64,000 nt of DNA from Prochlorococcus sp. AG-449-G23 (GTDB lineage Bacteria; Cyanobacteriota; Cyanobacteriia; PCC-6307; Cyanobiaceae), in the NCBI GenBank assembly GCA_003209585.1, contig QCQJ01000006.1, positions 1-64,000 on the forward strand, in the 5' to 3' direction. The notes beneath the pieces are model-generated. The model searched no databases and had not been told where the DNA came from. It worked only from the letters and a program-made list of their open reading frames with translations. Positions 42,853 to 57,256 of this stretch are shown here, piece after piece. Each line of letters begins with the position of its first letter. Positions within the stretch are counted from its first letter, which is position 1. A program made the translations under genes and the position numbers.

Positions 42853-44244
42853 ATGAAAATTTCTGATAAATTTCATTTAGAAGACATTAATAAATTAAAA
42901 AATACAGTTCTCAGTGGTAAAACGGAAAATATAAAATGGCGGATCCAAAATCTCAATATAGTTTCTAAACTTTTGGATGAAAATAAAAAAGAAATAATAA
43001 AATCACTTTTTGTTGATTTAGGTAAATCTGAAATTGAAGGGCTTTCAGAAATCCTTTTAGTAAAAGAAGAAATTTCACTTATAAAAAAGAAACTCAATTC
43101 TTGGATGCGACCAAAAAAAATTGATACACCTTTTTATCTATTTCCATCATCCTCCAAAGTTATTTATGAACCTCTTGGGTGTGTCTTAATTCTTGGTCCT
43201 TATAATTATCCATTACTTTATGTTTTAAAGCCATTGGTAAATATTTTCTCAGCAGGAAATACAGCAGTTATAAAACCATCAGAGAAATGTCCTGCTACAT
43301 CAAAACTTATTAAAAAGCTTACTTCCAAATATTTCCGTAAAGATGTCCTAATGACAGTAGAGGGTGACTATAAACAATCCATAAAATTAATTGAACAAAA
43401 TTTTGACCACATATTTTTTACAGGAAGTACTGAAACTGGAAAATTTATAATGAAATTAGCTTCAAAAAACTTAACTCCATTAACTCTTGAGTTAAGTGGA
43501 ACAAATCCTGTAATTATTTTCAAAAATGCAAATTTAGATGTTGCTGCTAAAAGAATTGTTTGGGGTAAATTTTTTAATTCTGGTCAATCCTGCATGGCTC
43601 CGAATCATATCTTTGTAGATAAAGAAATTGAGACTATTTTTATAGAAAAATTAAAGAAATGCATAGTAAGTTTTTACGGAGATAATCCAATAATTTCCGA
43701 AAACTTATCAAAATTAGAGAAAAAGCAATTTACATCAACTGTAGAAATTTTAAAACAATATAAAAAAGAAAAAAGAATTTTATTTGGGGGGACTTTTAGT
43801 AAAAAAAAGTTGAAAATATCTCCTACAATTTTGAGATGTAAATTAAATGAAACAGATATTTTGAAGAAAGAACTATTCAGTTCACTACTCCCAGTAATTG
43901 GAATTAATGATAAAGAATCAGCTTTAAAACAGATTAGTCAAACATCCAAACCATTAGCAATCTACTTATTTGGAGGCAATAAAAAAATCTATAATCATAT
44001 TTCAAAAGTAACAAGCTCAGGAACAATTTGTATAAATGATGTGATGTTACCAGTCCTTATTCCAAATTTACCGTTTGGAGGCGTTGGGCAAAGTGGTATT
44101 GGTAAATTTCATGGAGAAGAAGGGTTTCGAAATTTTTCAAATCAAAAATCTATTACTTTTAAAGGTTTTTTATTTGATTCAAATCTGCGCTATCCTCCCT
44201 ACGAAAGAGTCAAGAAATTTTTAAAGTTTATTTTTCAGCTTTAA
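42853..44244 (+). CDS. Class 3-type aldehyde dehydrogenase
   Basis: 463 residues. The catalytic cysteine is in FFNSGQSCMAPNH, the general base glutamate in LTLELSGTNPVI, and the cofactor loop in FTGSTETGKFIM; ILGPYNYPL marks the class 3 N-terminal half. Cyanobacterial members convert fatty aldehydes to acids; the C-terminal hydrophobic end (KKFLKFIFQL) could bind membranes. Full length. Confidence 0.92.
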   Translation: MKISDKFHLEDINKLKNTVLSGKTENIKWRIQNLNIVSKLLDENKKEIIKSLFVDLGKSEIEGLSEILLVKEEISLIKKKLNSWMRPKKIDTPFYLFPSSSKVIYEPLGCVLILGPYNYPLLYVLKPLVNIFSAGNTAVIKPSEKCPATSKLIKKLTSKYFRKDVLMTVEGDYKQSIKLIEQNFDHIFFTGSTETGKFIMKLASKNLTPLTLELSGTNPVIIFKNANLDVAAKRIVWGKFFNSGQSCMAPNHIFVDKEIETIFIEKLKKCIVSFYGDNPIISENLSKLEKKQFTSTVEILKQYKKEKRILFGGTFSKKKLKISPTILRCKLNETDILKKELFSSLLPVIGINDKESALKQISQTSKPLAIYLFGGNKKIYNHISKVTSSGTICINDVMLPVLIPNLPFGGVGQSGIGKFHGEEGFRNFSNQKSITFKGFLFDSNLRYPPYERVKKFLKFIFQL

Positions 44245-44316
44245 ATTACTTAAATTGTTTTCAAAAACCTAGCGATTTTAAATTTAAAGATTATCTTTAA
44301 ATAAATAGAGAGTTTT

Positions 44317-45078
44317 ATGAAATTTGTATTTTTAGTAATTGCCATATTTATTAATTTTTTTAATCACTCATTGATAAAATCAGAAGAAAAGATATTTTCA
44401 GCAAAAAATAAAATTGAGAATATTGCTAGCAAAGAATCAATTAATGAAGAAAAAACTGAAATAAATAAAATTCACATTGTAAAAAGTGGAGATACAATAT
44501 CAAGTATTTCAAAATTATATTCAATAAATAAAGATTTAATTATTAAGTTGAATAACTTAAAAGATGAAAATTATATCTTTGTTGGCCAAAATCTTATTAT
44601 CTCCGAATCTACTGAAAATCTTATAAAAAAATCAGATTTAATAAATAATTATCATATTGTTCAAACTGGTGAAAATCTGACTGAGCTATCAAACAAATAT
44701 AATTTAAAAGTAATCGATCTGATAGAGATTAATAATCTCAATAATCCTGATTCAATAAAAGTTGGTCAAAAGCTCATAATAAGAAAAAAGAACATAATTA
44801 ATTCAGAAAATTATGAAACAACTGAAAATAAAAAAAATAATGACTTACTTGAGTTAGATAAAAAAATTTATGGTCCTATTATTATCCAAAGTAAATCATA
44901 TGAAGATATTAAAGGTAGAAAAGTTTTAAACGTACTAAATAAAGAGAATAGAAAACTGATTCTTTCAATCAATTGTGATAAAAATGAATTAGATGTAAGA
45001 ATACCTGGCAGGAAATGGATGGGAAGTAAGCCTGCTAAAGAAGAATTCGAAAATAATTTAATAAATGATTTTTGTTAA
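44317..45078 (+). CDS. Secreted or lipid-associated LysM protein
   Basis: 253 residues with an N-terminal hydrophobic signal (FVFLVIAIFINFFNHSLI). Two LysM repeats follow: IHIVKSGDTISSISKLYSIN around residues 50-92 and YHIVQTGENLTELSNKYNL around 112-155. They bind peptidoglycan. The last 80 residues (IYGPIIIQSKSYEDIKGRKV, CDKNELDVRIPGRKW) resemble no domain I know. Likely periplasmic, cell-wall associated. Confidence 0.85.
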   Translation: MKFVFLVIAIFINFFNHSLIKSEEKIFSAKNKIENIASKESINEEKTEINKIHIVKSGDTISSISKLYSINKDLIIKLNNLKDENYIFVGQNLIISESTENLIKKSDLINNYHIVQTGENLTELSNKYNLKVIDLIEINNLNNPDSIKVGQKLIIRKKNIINSENYETTENKKNNDLLELDKKIYGPIIIQSKSYEDIKGRKVLNVLNKENRKLILSINCDKNELDVRIPGRKWMGSKPAKEEFENNLINDFC

Positions 45079-45158
45079 AACTTTTAATTAATATGTGTGA
45101 ATAATTTGTCTAAGAATATTAATGATGAGTTATTCTACAAAAAGTTAAATTATTAGTA

Positions 45159-45368
45159 ATGGCAATTTCAAGAGGAGATCTCGTAAGAGTAAAAAGACCA
45201 GAATCATATTGGTACAATGAAATAGGTAAAGTTGCTTCAGTTGATACTTCAGGTATTAAATATAATTGTGTAGTCAGATTTGATAAAGTAAATTACGCAG
45301 GGATAAGCGGAACTGATGGTGGAGCAAATACAAATAATTTCGCTGAAAGTGAATTAGAGAAAGCGTAA
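45159..45368 (+). CDS. psaE: Photosystem I reaction centre subunit IV
   Basis: 69 residues. [20 protein letters not shown] is the PsaE signature; [20 protein letters not shown] and NNFAESEL complete the SH3-like fold. PsaE sits on the stromal side of photosystem I and helps ferredoxin docking and cyclic flow. mutM starts 5 bases after the stop. Confidence 0.97.
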   Translation: MAISRGDLVRVKRPESYWYNEIGKVASVDTSGIKYNCVVRFDKVNYAGISGTDGGANTNNFAESELEKA

Positions 45369-45372
45369 ATAA

Positions 45373-46251
45373 TTGCCTGAATTACCTGAAGTAGAAACTG
45401 TTCGCAGAGGTTTAGAGCAAAAACTTAATAACTTTATTATTAAAAAAGTAGAGGTCTGTAGGGATTCAACTGTTGCATTCCCAACAAACAAAGAAGAATT
45501 CATTAAAGGACTTCAGAACTTACTTATTTGTAAATGGGATAGAAGAGGAAAATATTTAATAGCTCAATTAAAAGAAGTTCAAAATGAGAATACTCAATTT
45601 TCTCTAGAAAATTCACAAAATAACGGATTTCTTGTAGTTCATCTAAGAATGACTGGCTATTTCAAATTCATCAATAACTCTACTCAGCCCTGTAAACATA
45701 CAAGAATAAGATTTTTCGATAAAAACAATAATGAGCTTAGATACATTGACTTAAGAAGTTTTGGCCAAATGTGGTGGATTAAGCAGGGGTTATCGCCCAA
45801 TAAAATAATCAAAGGATTAGGCTCATTAGGACCAGAACCATTTTCTAAAGACTTTGATACAAAATATCTCAAGAAAGTTATATCAAAAAGAACAAAATCT
45901 ATAAAAGCTATTTTATTAGATCAAACAATAGTGGCAGGTATAGGTAATATTTATGCTGATGAAAGTTTATACTTGGCTGGCATCTCCCCTTTTAGGCAAG
46001 CTCAAACGATAAAGAAGAATGAGTTAATCAAGCTAAAAGAATCAATTGTAACTGTATTAAAAAAAAGTATAGGTTCTGGGGGGACGACATTTAGTGATTT
46101 TAGAGACTTGGAGGGAGAGAATGGGAATTTTGGTTTACAGACGAATGTTTACAGGAGAACTGGTAAAGAATGTCATAAATGTGGAAATTTAATTGAAAGG
46201 GAAAAAATTACTGGAAGAAGTACACATTGGTGTCCTAAATGCCAAAAATAA
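45373..46251 (+). CDS. mutM: Formamidopyrimidine-DNA glycosylase
   Basis: 292 residues with a TTG start, so that the mature N-terminus is [14 protein letters not shown], the obligatory catalytic proline. It removes 8-oxoguanine. The intercalation loop lies in [32 protein letters not shown] contains the helix-two-turn-helix; the zinc finger (C-x2-C...C-x2-C: ECHKCG and HWCPKCQK) is intact at the end. It lies 4 bases downstream of psaE. Confidence 0.96.
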   Translation: MPELPEVETVRRGLEQKLNNFIIKKVEVCRDSTVAFPTNKEEFIKGLQNLLICKWDRRGKYLIAQLKEVQNENTQFSLENSQNNGFLVVHLRMTGYFKFINNSTQPCKHTRIRFFDKNNNELRYIDLRSFGQMWWIKQGLSPNKIIKGLGSLGPEPFSKDFDTKYLKKVISKRTKSIKAILLDQTIVAGIGNIYADESLYLAGISPFRQAQTIKKNELIKLKESIVTVLKKSIGSGGTTFSDFRDLEGENGNFGLQTNVYRRTGKECHKCGNLIEREKITGRSTHWCPKCQK

Positions 46252-46284
46252 AAAAGGGCTTACCCAAGAAGAGTAAACCCTTTT
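46252..46284. terminator. Bidirectional terminator between mutM and 5S rRNA
   Basis: AAAAGGGCTTAC pairs with GTAAACCCTTTT (one mismatch) across a ten-base loop; both strands end in T runs. Serves mutM on plus and the rRNA operon on minus. Confidence 0.7.
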
Positions 46285-46295
46285 AAATATTTTTA

Positions 46296-46411
46296 CCTGG
46301 CATTGAGCTATTTTCTCAAGGGGCTACCCCCTAAATATTTTCGCCGCTGATGCGTTTCACAACCGAGTTCGAGATGGATCGGAGTGGTTCCACATCGCCA
46401 TGAACACCAGG
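46296..46411 (-). rRNA. rrf: 5S ribosomal RNA
   Basis: About 116 bases; on the minus strand begins CCTGGTGTTCATGGCGATGT and ends near AATGCCAGG, so both ends pair. Conserved central region (GAACTCGGTTGTGAAACGC) present. Last gene of the rRNA operon. Ends are approximate. Confidence 0.92.
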
Positions 46412-46479
46412 ATAGTGTGAACCTTGAGAACTGCATAGAAAATTATATAAATTAAAAAACAATAAATTAAGTTTATTTG

Positions 46480-49352
<2,873 letters not shown>

Positions 49353-49608
49353 AATAACTTCAAAATTGAAGCATCAGCTTAATAGAATTGTTATTAATGC
49401 ATTCGCACAAATAATAAATCTGCATCATTAAAGATGCTTATTGTCTTTAAAAATAATCTATGCAGTTGTCAAGGTTCTCTGAAAACAATGAAATTAATTC
49501 AATGAGTCCAGCATCTTAATAATTTAATTAGGAAGCTAGATTCGTTCAGAATTTGATCACAACTCAAAACATTTCCTTTCTACAGATTATGTAAGAGGTG
49601 GTAATCAG

Positions 49609-49681
49609 TGGAGGTAAGCGGACTCGAACCGCTGACATCCTGCTTGCAAAGCAGGCGCTCTACCAACTGAGCTATACCCCC
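49609..49681 (-). tRNA. tRNA-Ala (TGC), in rRNA spacer
   Basis: 73 bases; minus-strand GGGGGTATAGCTCAGTTGG start, anticodon loop CTTTGCAAG (TGC), T arm CGGTTCGAGTCCG. It lies between 23S and tRNA-Ile as in most cyanobacteria. Confidence 0.97.
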
Positions 49682-49693
49682 AACATAGAGATA

Positions 49694-49767
<74 letters not shown>

Positions 49768-49891
49768 AGGAAAAATAATGGGTGTGACCTAGAAAAACTT
49801 AGGAAATAAAATTCTTAATAAATTAAGAATGTGAGATACCGATCGACCTAAGGTGACAAAATAATAATATTAAACATTTTGTTGTCTCCCT

Positions 49892-51379
<1,488 letters not shown>

Positions 51380-51980
51380 TCAAATCCTTTTGTAGATAAA
51401 TCTACTCAAATTGAATTGCTTTATCCAAATAAAAAATTCAGTATTTGTATTTAGTTTCAGCCTCCTTAAATTTTAAGGATTACATTGAGTGCACATTAAA
51501 ATATTTCTAAAGTGACTTTCCAAGATCTCAGATCCGTTTGCATCAAAGCCATAAGTTAGCAATTGATAACATTTTTTATATATTCTTGACGGGACCTCAC
51601 ACCTTTATTGCATGTACATCTTGAAAAAACTAAAAAAAATTTAGTTATTCTTGACGCAATAAAAGCATCAGTTCCTAAGTTTTTAAATTTTCTAGGTGCA
51701 GAGTTAAACCACAAGTGAGTAACTCATTTCGAAGGGAAAACCCTTCTTCTGGCTGAAAAATAATGATCGAAATCAAATTTCCAAAAAATTCATTCATTTA
51801 CCAAAAATCAGATTTAAGGTAATTTCTTGAATAACGCAAAAAGTATATTTTTGCCCAGAAGAAAATACTAAACCATCCGACTGTAATTATGCAACCTTTT
51901 ATACAAAATTTTTTCATTAATTTTTTATTTGTTCAAAGTCTCATTAAACAACTAGGCTTAAATAAAGGGATATAAATGAA
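51380..51980. other. rRNA operon leader and promoter region
   Basis: About 600 bases without a supported gene between 16S (minus) and the invertase gene (plus). Should hold the rRNA promoter, leader and processing sequences. An 11-base direct repeat, TATTCTTGACG, occurs at 51581 and 51646 (65 bases apart). No -10/-35 pair could be placed with confidence. Confidence 0.5.
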
Positions 51981-53420
51981 ATGGCAGAAAGATTTAGTCA
52001 AAAAAATTTAAGAGTTAGACCAAGTTCCGATGAGGAGAAAATTGTAACAAATGCGAAAAAACACTTCGAAAAGACTTTGGTTGAAATATCAGGCGAGTTA
52101 GTAGGAAGCGTTGCTGCACTAGAACACCCAACAAAAAATAAAAAATTAAATTATGGAGAAATATTTTTAAGAGACAATGTCCCTGTAATGATTTACCTCA
52201 TTACCCAAAAACGGTACGAAATTGTCAAAAAGTTCCTAAGTGTATGTCTTGAGTTACAAAGCTCTAATTACCAAACTCGTGGCGTATTTCCTACTAGTTT
52301 CGTTGAAGAAAATGGAAAGCTCATTGGAGACTATGGTCAGAGATCAATAGGGAGGATCACTTCAGCTGACGCAAGTTTATGGTGGCCCATTATATGTTGG
52401 TATTATGTCAATAAAAGCGGTGATTATGCCTTCGGAAAAAGTCAAAGCGTTCAAAGAGGCATTCAACTTTTACTAGATCTAGTTCTACATCCAACATTTG
52501 AGGGTACTCCAGTACTTTTTGTTCCAGATTGCGCATTTATGATTGATAGACCTATGGATGTATGGGGCGCACCTCTAGAAGTTGAAGTTTTACTTCATGG
52601 ATGTTTAAAAAGTTGTATAAACTTAATGGAATTAAGTAGAGCAGATCATGTTAGTAGACTTCTAGACCAAAGACTTATTCTTACAAATCAATGGGTTAAG
52701 GATTTAGGAAGTTTTCTTTTAAAACATTATTGGGTTACCAGCCAAACAATGCAAATTTTAAGAAGAAGGCCAACTGAGCAGTATGGTGATGATCAACACT
52801 TCAATGAATTTAACGTTCAACCTCAAGTAGTTCCATCATGGTTACAAGATTGGTTAGAGAATAGAGGTGGTTACTTAATAGGAAATATTAGAACAGGAAG
52901 GCCTGACTTTCGATTTTACAGTTTAGGGAATTCTTTAGCATGTATGTTCGGAGTACTGCCTCCTGAAGAACAAAGAGCTTTATTTAGATTAGTTTTACAT
53001 AACAGACAGCATTTGATGGCTCAAATGCCCATGAGAATTTGTCATCCTCATATGGATGTCGAAGAATGGCAAAATAAAACTGGATCTGATCCAAAGAATT
53101 GGCCTTGGAGTTACCATAACGGCGGTCATTGGCCAAGTTTACTTTGGTTTTTTGGTACAGCCGTCCTATTGCATCAAAAAAATTATGGTTCTGACGATGT
53201 GATTCTCATGGAAGAAATGAAATCTTTAATAGAGGAATCATATTGGTGTCAACTTAATCAATTGCCTAAGCAAGAATGGGCAGAATATTTTGATGGTCCT
53301 ACAGGTACTTGGGTTGGGCAACAATCAAGAACGTATCAAACTTGGACAATTGTTGGATTTTTATTGATGAACCATTTTTTAAGGAATGAGTATAACGATC
53401 TAGATATGTTTAAAATTTAA
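51981..53420 (+). CDS. Neutral/alkaline invertase, GH100 family
   Basis: 479 residues. Typical GH100 blocks: GEIFLRDNVPVMIYLI, the long helical core containing YGQRSIGRITSADASLWWPI, FVPDCAFMIDRPMDVWGAPL, and CHPHMDVEEWQNKTGSDPKN with SYHNGGHWPSLLWFF near the end. It splits sucrose in the cytosol. High-light Prochlorococcus keep sucrose as a minor osmolyte, so turnover is plausible. No signal peptide. Faces petD (2 bases between ends). Confidence 0.92.
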   Translation: MAERFSQKNLRVRPSSDEEKIVTNAKKHFEKTLVEISGELVGSVAALEHPTKNKKLNYGEIFLRDNVPVMIYLITQKRYEIVKKFLSVCLELQSSNYQTRGVFPTSFVEENGKLIGDYGQRSIGRITSADASLWWPIICWYYVNKSGDYAFGKSQSVQRGIQLLLDLVLHPTFEGTPVLFVPDCAFMIDRPMDVWGAPLEVEVLLHGCLKSCINLMELSRADHVSRLLDQRLILTNQWVKDLGSFLLKHYWVTSQTMQILRRRPTEQYGDDQHFNEFNVQPQVVPSWLQDWLENRGGYLIGNIRTGRPDFRFYSLGNSLACMFGVLPPEEQRALFRLVLHNRQHLMAQMPMRICHPHMDVEEWQNKTGSDPKNWPWSYHNGGHWPSLLWFFGTAVLLHQKNYGSDDVILMEEMKSLIEESYWCQLNQLPKQEWAEYFDGPTGTWVGQQSRTYQTWTIVGFLLMNHFLRNEYNDLDMFKI

Positions 53421-53422
53421 GC

Positions 53423-53905
53423 CTAAAATAATCCTAAGGTTAGTGATTTATCAATTGGCAAGCATGCTCCAATACCTAGATATATTGTTAGAAAAGTTCC
53501 GAATAAGAAAACAGACATTGCTATTGGCCTTCTAAATGGATTAGAAAATTTATTAACATTTTCTATAAAGGGTAAAATCATTAATCCTAGTGGAATTAAT
53601 GTTTGAAGTGCAATACCCAAAAGTTTATTAGGAACAACCCTAAGTATTTGAAAAACAGGATAGAGGTACCATTCAGGAAGTATTTCCAGGGGTGTTGCGA
53701 ACGGATTAGCTTTGTCTCCAAGCATTGCAGGATCAAGAACTGCTAATCCAACTACGCAAGCAATTGTTCCTAAGATAACTACAGGGAAAATATATAGTAA
53801 ATCATTTGGCCAAGCTGGTTCACCATAGTAATTATGGCCCATACCTTTGGCTAACTTTGCTCTCAATTTTGGATCAGATAGATCTGGTTTTTTTAACGTA
53901 GACAT
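53423..53905 (-). CDS. petD: Cytochrome b6f subunit IV
   Basis: 160 residues with three membrane segments. Starts [20 protein letters not shown], the usual PetD start; the PEWY motif ([11 protein letters not shown]) forming the plastoquinol oxidation site is intact. It lies 33 bases downstream of petB on the same strand, giving the standard petBD operon. Confidence 0.98.
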
Positions 53906-53938
53906 ATGGAGAACTGTTAATGGTTTAATTATAAGAGT

Positions 53939-54595
53939 TTATAAAGGTCCTGAAATACCCTGTTTACGAATCATCAAAAAGTGCATCAACATAAAAACTG
54001 CTAATGACCATGGCAAAACAAAAGTATGAAGACTGTAAAATCTGGTTAAAGTGGATTGTCCAACACTTTCTCCACCTCTAAGTAATTCAACCATAAAGTC
54101 ACCAATAATTGGTATTGCAGCAGGAACACCTGAAACAATCTTAACTGCCCAATAACCGACCTGATCCCAAGGTAAAGAGTATCCCGTTACTCCAAAAGCG
54201 ACGGTTATTACTGCCATTACAACACCTGTCACCCAAGTTAATTCTCTAGGCCTTTTGAAACCACCGGTCAGATAAACTCTAAAAACATGAAGTATTAGCA
54301 TCAAAACCATCATTGATGCACTCCATCTATGGACAGATCTTATTAACCATCCAAAACTTACATCGGTCATCAAATAACTGACTGAACTATAAGCTTGTGT
54401 GACTGTTGGCTTATAGTAAAAAGTCATTGCAAAACCTGTTGCAAATTGAATTAGGAAGCATACTAAAGTTATGCCTCCTAAACAATAAAAAATATTTACG
54501 TGGGGGGGTACGTACTTGGAAGTTACGTCGTCAGTTATGTCTTGAATTTCAAGCCTTTCTTGAAACCAGTCATAAACAGATGAAGAATTCGCCAT
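53939..54595 (-). CDS. petB: Cytochrome b6
   Basis: 218 residues from the chosen ATG 54595 ([18 protein letters not shown]), matching all PetB starts. An upstream in-frame extension of 21 codons to 54658 is unlike the family and is rejected. Four membrane helices; the haem histidines lie in [20 protein letters not shown] and in [20 protein letters not shown]. The cysteine for haem cn attachment is in NIFYCLGG. Core of the b6f complex in thylakoids. Confidence 0.98.
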   Translation of the reverse strand: MANSSSVYDWFQERLEIQDITDDVTSKYVPPHVNIFYCLGGITLVCFLIQFATGFAMTFYYKPTVTQAYSSVSYLMTDVSFGWLIRSVHRWSASMMVLMLILHVFRVYLTGGFKRPRELTWVTGVVMAVITVAFGVTGYSLPWDQVGYWAVKIVSGVPAAIPIIGDFMVELLRGGESVGQSTLTRFYSLHTFVLPWSLAVFMLMHFLMIRKQGISGPL

Positions 54596-54666
54596 CCAAA
54601 AAAAAATTAGCTTTGATATAAAGAGCTTACTTAAAATTCTTATACTTGGTGTTAACATTTAACCCA

Positions 54667-55953
54667 ATGAATTCATCTTTTAACAAACTTTTAACATTCA
54701 AAACTTTGATCACTGCATCAATGATCATCATTTTTTCTTTCAATCTTTTATTGATTGAAAGAGTGCATGCTCTCAGTGATAGCAAGCAATTAGTACTTGA
54801 CGCTTGGACCTTAGTAAACGAAGGTTTTTATGATCCAGAAAAGTTTGATGAAATCCAATGGAAAAAAATTAGACAAAAAACATTACAGAAACAAATTGAA
54901 ACAAGTGAAGAGGCTTATTCCGCAATTGAAGACATGTTAAGACCTCTAGACGATCCCTACACTAGAGTTTTACGCCCAAAAGATTATGAACTACTGAAAT
55001 CAAGTAATTTTGGTAGTGAAATTAATGGTGTTGGGCTTCAATTAGGTGAAGATGATGACAATAAAGTTAAAGTTATTTCTACTCTTGGGGGTTCGCCAGC
55101 TGAAGAAGCTGGAATAGTAAGCGGGGACTTTATAGAAACAGTGGACGGAATCTCATCAGAAAAATTAGGTCTTGCGAGTACTGCTTCTAAGTTAAGAGGT
55201 GAAGCAGGAACCAAAGTTTTAGTTGAAGTATCTTCGGAATCAGGAGAAATTAGGGAAGTCGATCTAGAGAGGAGATCAGTAGATCTCAGACCAGTTAGGA
55301 CAAAAAGATTAAGAGATGATTCTCACACAATAGGATATTTAAGGATAACTCAATTCAGCGAAAGCGTACCCAAAAAGGTTGAAGAGGCACTTCAAGAGTT
55401 GAAAGAGAAAGAGGTTGAGGGCTTAATCTTGGATCTTAGAAATAATTCAGGGGGACTAGTAAGCTCAGGTATAGCAGTTGCAGACTCATTATTGAGTGAA
55501 AAACCTATAGTCGAGACAAAAGATAGAAATGGAATCAAAGATGCGATTATTTCTCAAAAAGAGACATCTTATGATGGGCCAATGGTGACATTAGTAAATA
55601 AAGGGACTGCAAGTGCAAGTGAAATACTTGCTGGTTCCTTACAAGATAATGAGAGATCAATTCTTATGGGAGAACAAACTTATGGGAAAGGTTTAATTCA
55701 ATCACTAAAAAGTTTAGGAGAAGATAGTGGTATTGCTATAACAGTGGCTAGTTACTTAACCCCCAAAGGTAATAATATTCAAGGCCAAGGTATGAATCCT
55801 GACAAATTACTTGATCTCCCAGATGCAAGTGATTATGGAAGTGCTGACGACAAATGGGTGAGAAATGCAGAATTATTTCTTGAGCCGCTTCTAGAAAAAG
55901 AAGAAGTTTCAGTGCAAACTATTGAATTAAACAATGAAGAAATTAAATCTTGA
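54667..55953 (+). CDS. C-terminal processing protease (peptidase S41)
   Basis: 428 residues from ATG 54667 (MNSSFNKLLTFKTL); a GTG seven codons upstream is less likely. N-terminal signal or anchor, PDZ domain near residues 105-190 (GVGLQLGEDDDNKVKVISTL), then the catalytic core: LILDLRNNSGGLV and NKGTASASEILAGSLQD with the serine, followed by the lysine in TYGKGLIQSL. Such proteases include CtpA, which trims the D1 precursor; which Ctp this is cannot be told here. Divergent from petB. Confidence 0.92.
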   Translation: MNSSFNKLLTFKTLITASMIIIFSFNLLLIERVHALSDSKQLVLDAWTLVNEGFYDPEKFDEIQWKKIRQKTLQKQIETSEEAYSAIEDMLRPLDDPYTRVLRPKDYELLKSSNFGSEINGVGLQLGEDDDNKVKVISTLGGSPAEEAGIVSGDFIETVDGISSEKLGLASTASKLRGEAGTKVLVEVSSESGEIREVDLERRSVDLRPVRTKRLRDDSHTIGYLRITQFSESVPKKVEEALQELKEKEVEGLILDLRNNSGGLVSSGIAVADSLLSEKPIVETKDRNGIKDAIISQKETSYDGPMVTLVNKGTASASEILAGSLQDNERSILMGEQTYGKGLIQSLKSLGEDSGIAITVASYLTPKGNNIQGQGMNPDKLLDLPDASDYGSADDKWVRNAELFLEPLLEKEEVSVQTIELNNEEIKS

Positions 55954-55989
55954 AATGGCTAAAGATTAGAAATAAAAAATCTAAAAAAT

Positions 55990-57246
55990 ATGATTATTAA
56001 AAGAATTTTTCATGACCCAATTCATAAAGAAATAGTATTTGATGCAGGAAAGCCAGAAGAATTAATGATTATGGAATTAATTGATACAGTTGCTTTTCAA
56101 AGACTTAGAAGAATAAAACAATTAGGAGCGGCATCATTACTTTTTCATGGTGCAGAATCGAGTAGATTTACTCACTCAATTGGTGTTTTTTGTATAGCTA
56201 GAAAAATTTATAGGAGATTAATAGAAAGTAAATCTTCATTTTGTGAAAATAAATTTGTTCTTTATGGAGCAGCTCTACTACATGATTTAGGTCATGGACC
56301 TTTAAGCCATACCAGTGAAACAATATTCAAGCATGATCACGAACAATGGTCTGAAAACTTAGTTACAAATTATTCTCCAATAAATTCAATCCTCAAAAAG
56401 TATGACAACGAATTACCGAGAAAAATTGGTGAATTATTTCAATCAAAAAATTTATTTTCAAAACCTTTAAAAACATTGATAAGTAGTGAGATAGATTGCG
56501 ATCGTCTCGATTATCTTTTACGCGATAGTTACAACACAGGTACTAATTATGGCTTAGTAGATTTAGAGAGAATAATTTCAGCTCTTACTTTTTTACCTGA
56601 TGGGAATATCGGAATCAAACCAAAAGGAGTGATCGCTATTGAGCATTTCCTTGTACTAAGAAACTTGATGTACAGAACAATCTATAATCACAAGATAAAC
56701 GAAATATCAACATGGATTCTGGAAAAAATATTTCACACAATAAAACATAATTATGAAAAGAAAATTTGGTTAGATAATTCACTATATAAATGGATTTTTT
56801 CACCTTCAAAGGTTGATTTTGATGATTTCATAAGAAATGATGATGTAACCTTTTATTATCATTTGATTAGATGGAAAGATGAATCTTTTAAGCCACTTTC
56901 TACACTTTGCAAAATGTTTATTGACAGAGATTTATTAAAGGCATCAGACATAAGTTTTTTAAGTAAGATAGATAGATTAAAAATACTTGCATTTGCCTCA
57001 AAATTATGTGAAAAGAATGGTTATGATTCAGAAATATTTTGCGGGATTAAGGAAAGATCTTTTAAAGGTTTTGAATCTAACAATGCACTAAAAATATGGG
57101 ATGGCACTTATCAAAGCTCATTAGAAAATAGTTCTGCATTAATAAAAACTTTAATGAGATCTGAGGAAAGCTCTTTTATTATTTATCCAGGTATGATCAA
57201 AAATGAAATTAAAAATGAAATTTCATTAATAAAAAACAATTCCTAG
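55990..57246 (+). CDS. HD-domain phosphohydrolase (dNTPase-like)
   Basis: 418 residues. The HD metal site: SSRFTHSIGVFCIAR (His), LLHDLGHGPLSHTSE (HD pair) and SEIDCDRLDYLLRDSYNTG (Asp). This is the layout of SAMHD1/Dgt-like deoxynucleotide triphosphohydrolases, although dNTP specificity is not demonstrated. Followed by minC at an 11-base distance, so it may be in the min operon. Confidence 0.9.
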   Translation: MIIKRIFHDPIHKEIVFDAGKPEELMIMELIDTVAFQRLRRIKQLGAASLLFHGAESSRFTHSIGVFCIARKIYRRLIESKSSFCENKFVLYGAALLHDLGHGPLSHTSETIFKHDHEQWSENLVTNYSPINSILKKYDNELPRKIGELFQSKNLFSKPLKTLISSEIDCDRLDYLLRDSYNTGTNYGLVDLERIISALTFLPDGNIGIKPKGVIAIEHFLVLRNLMYRTIYNHKINEISTWILEKIFHTIKHNYEKKIWLDNSLYKWIFSPSKVDFDDFIRNDDVTFYYHLIRWKDESFKPLSTLCKMFIDRDLLKASDISFLSKIDRLKILAFASKLCEKNGYDSEIFCGIKERSFKGFESNNALKIWDGTYQSSLENSSALIKTLMRSEESSFIIYPGMIKNEIKNEISLIKNNS

Positions 57247-57256
57247 ATTTAATTCA

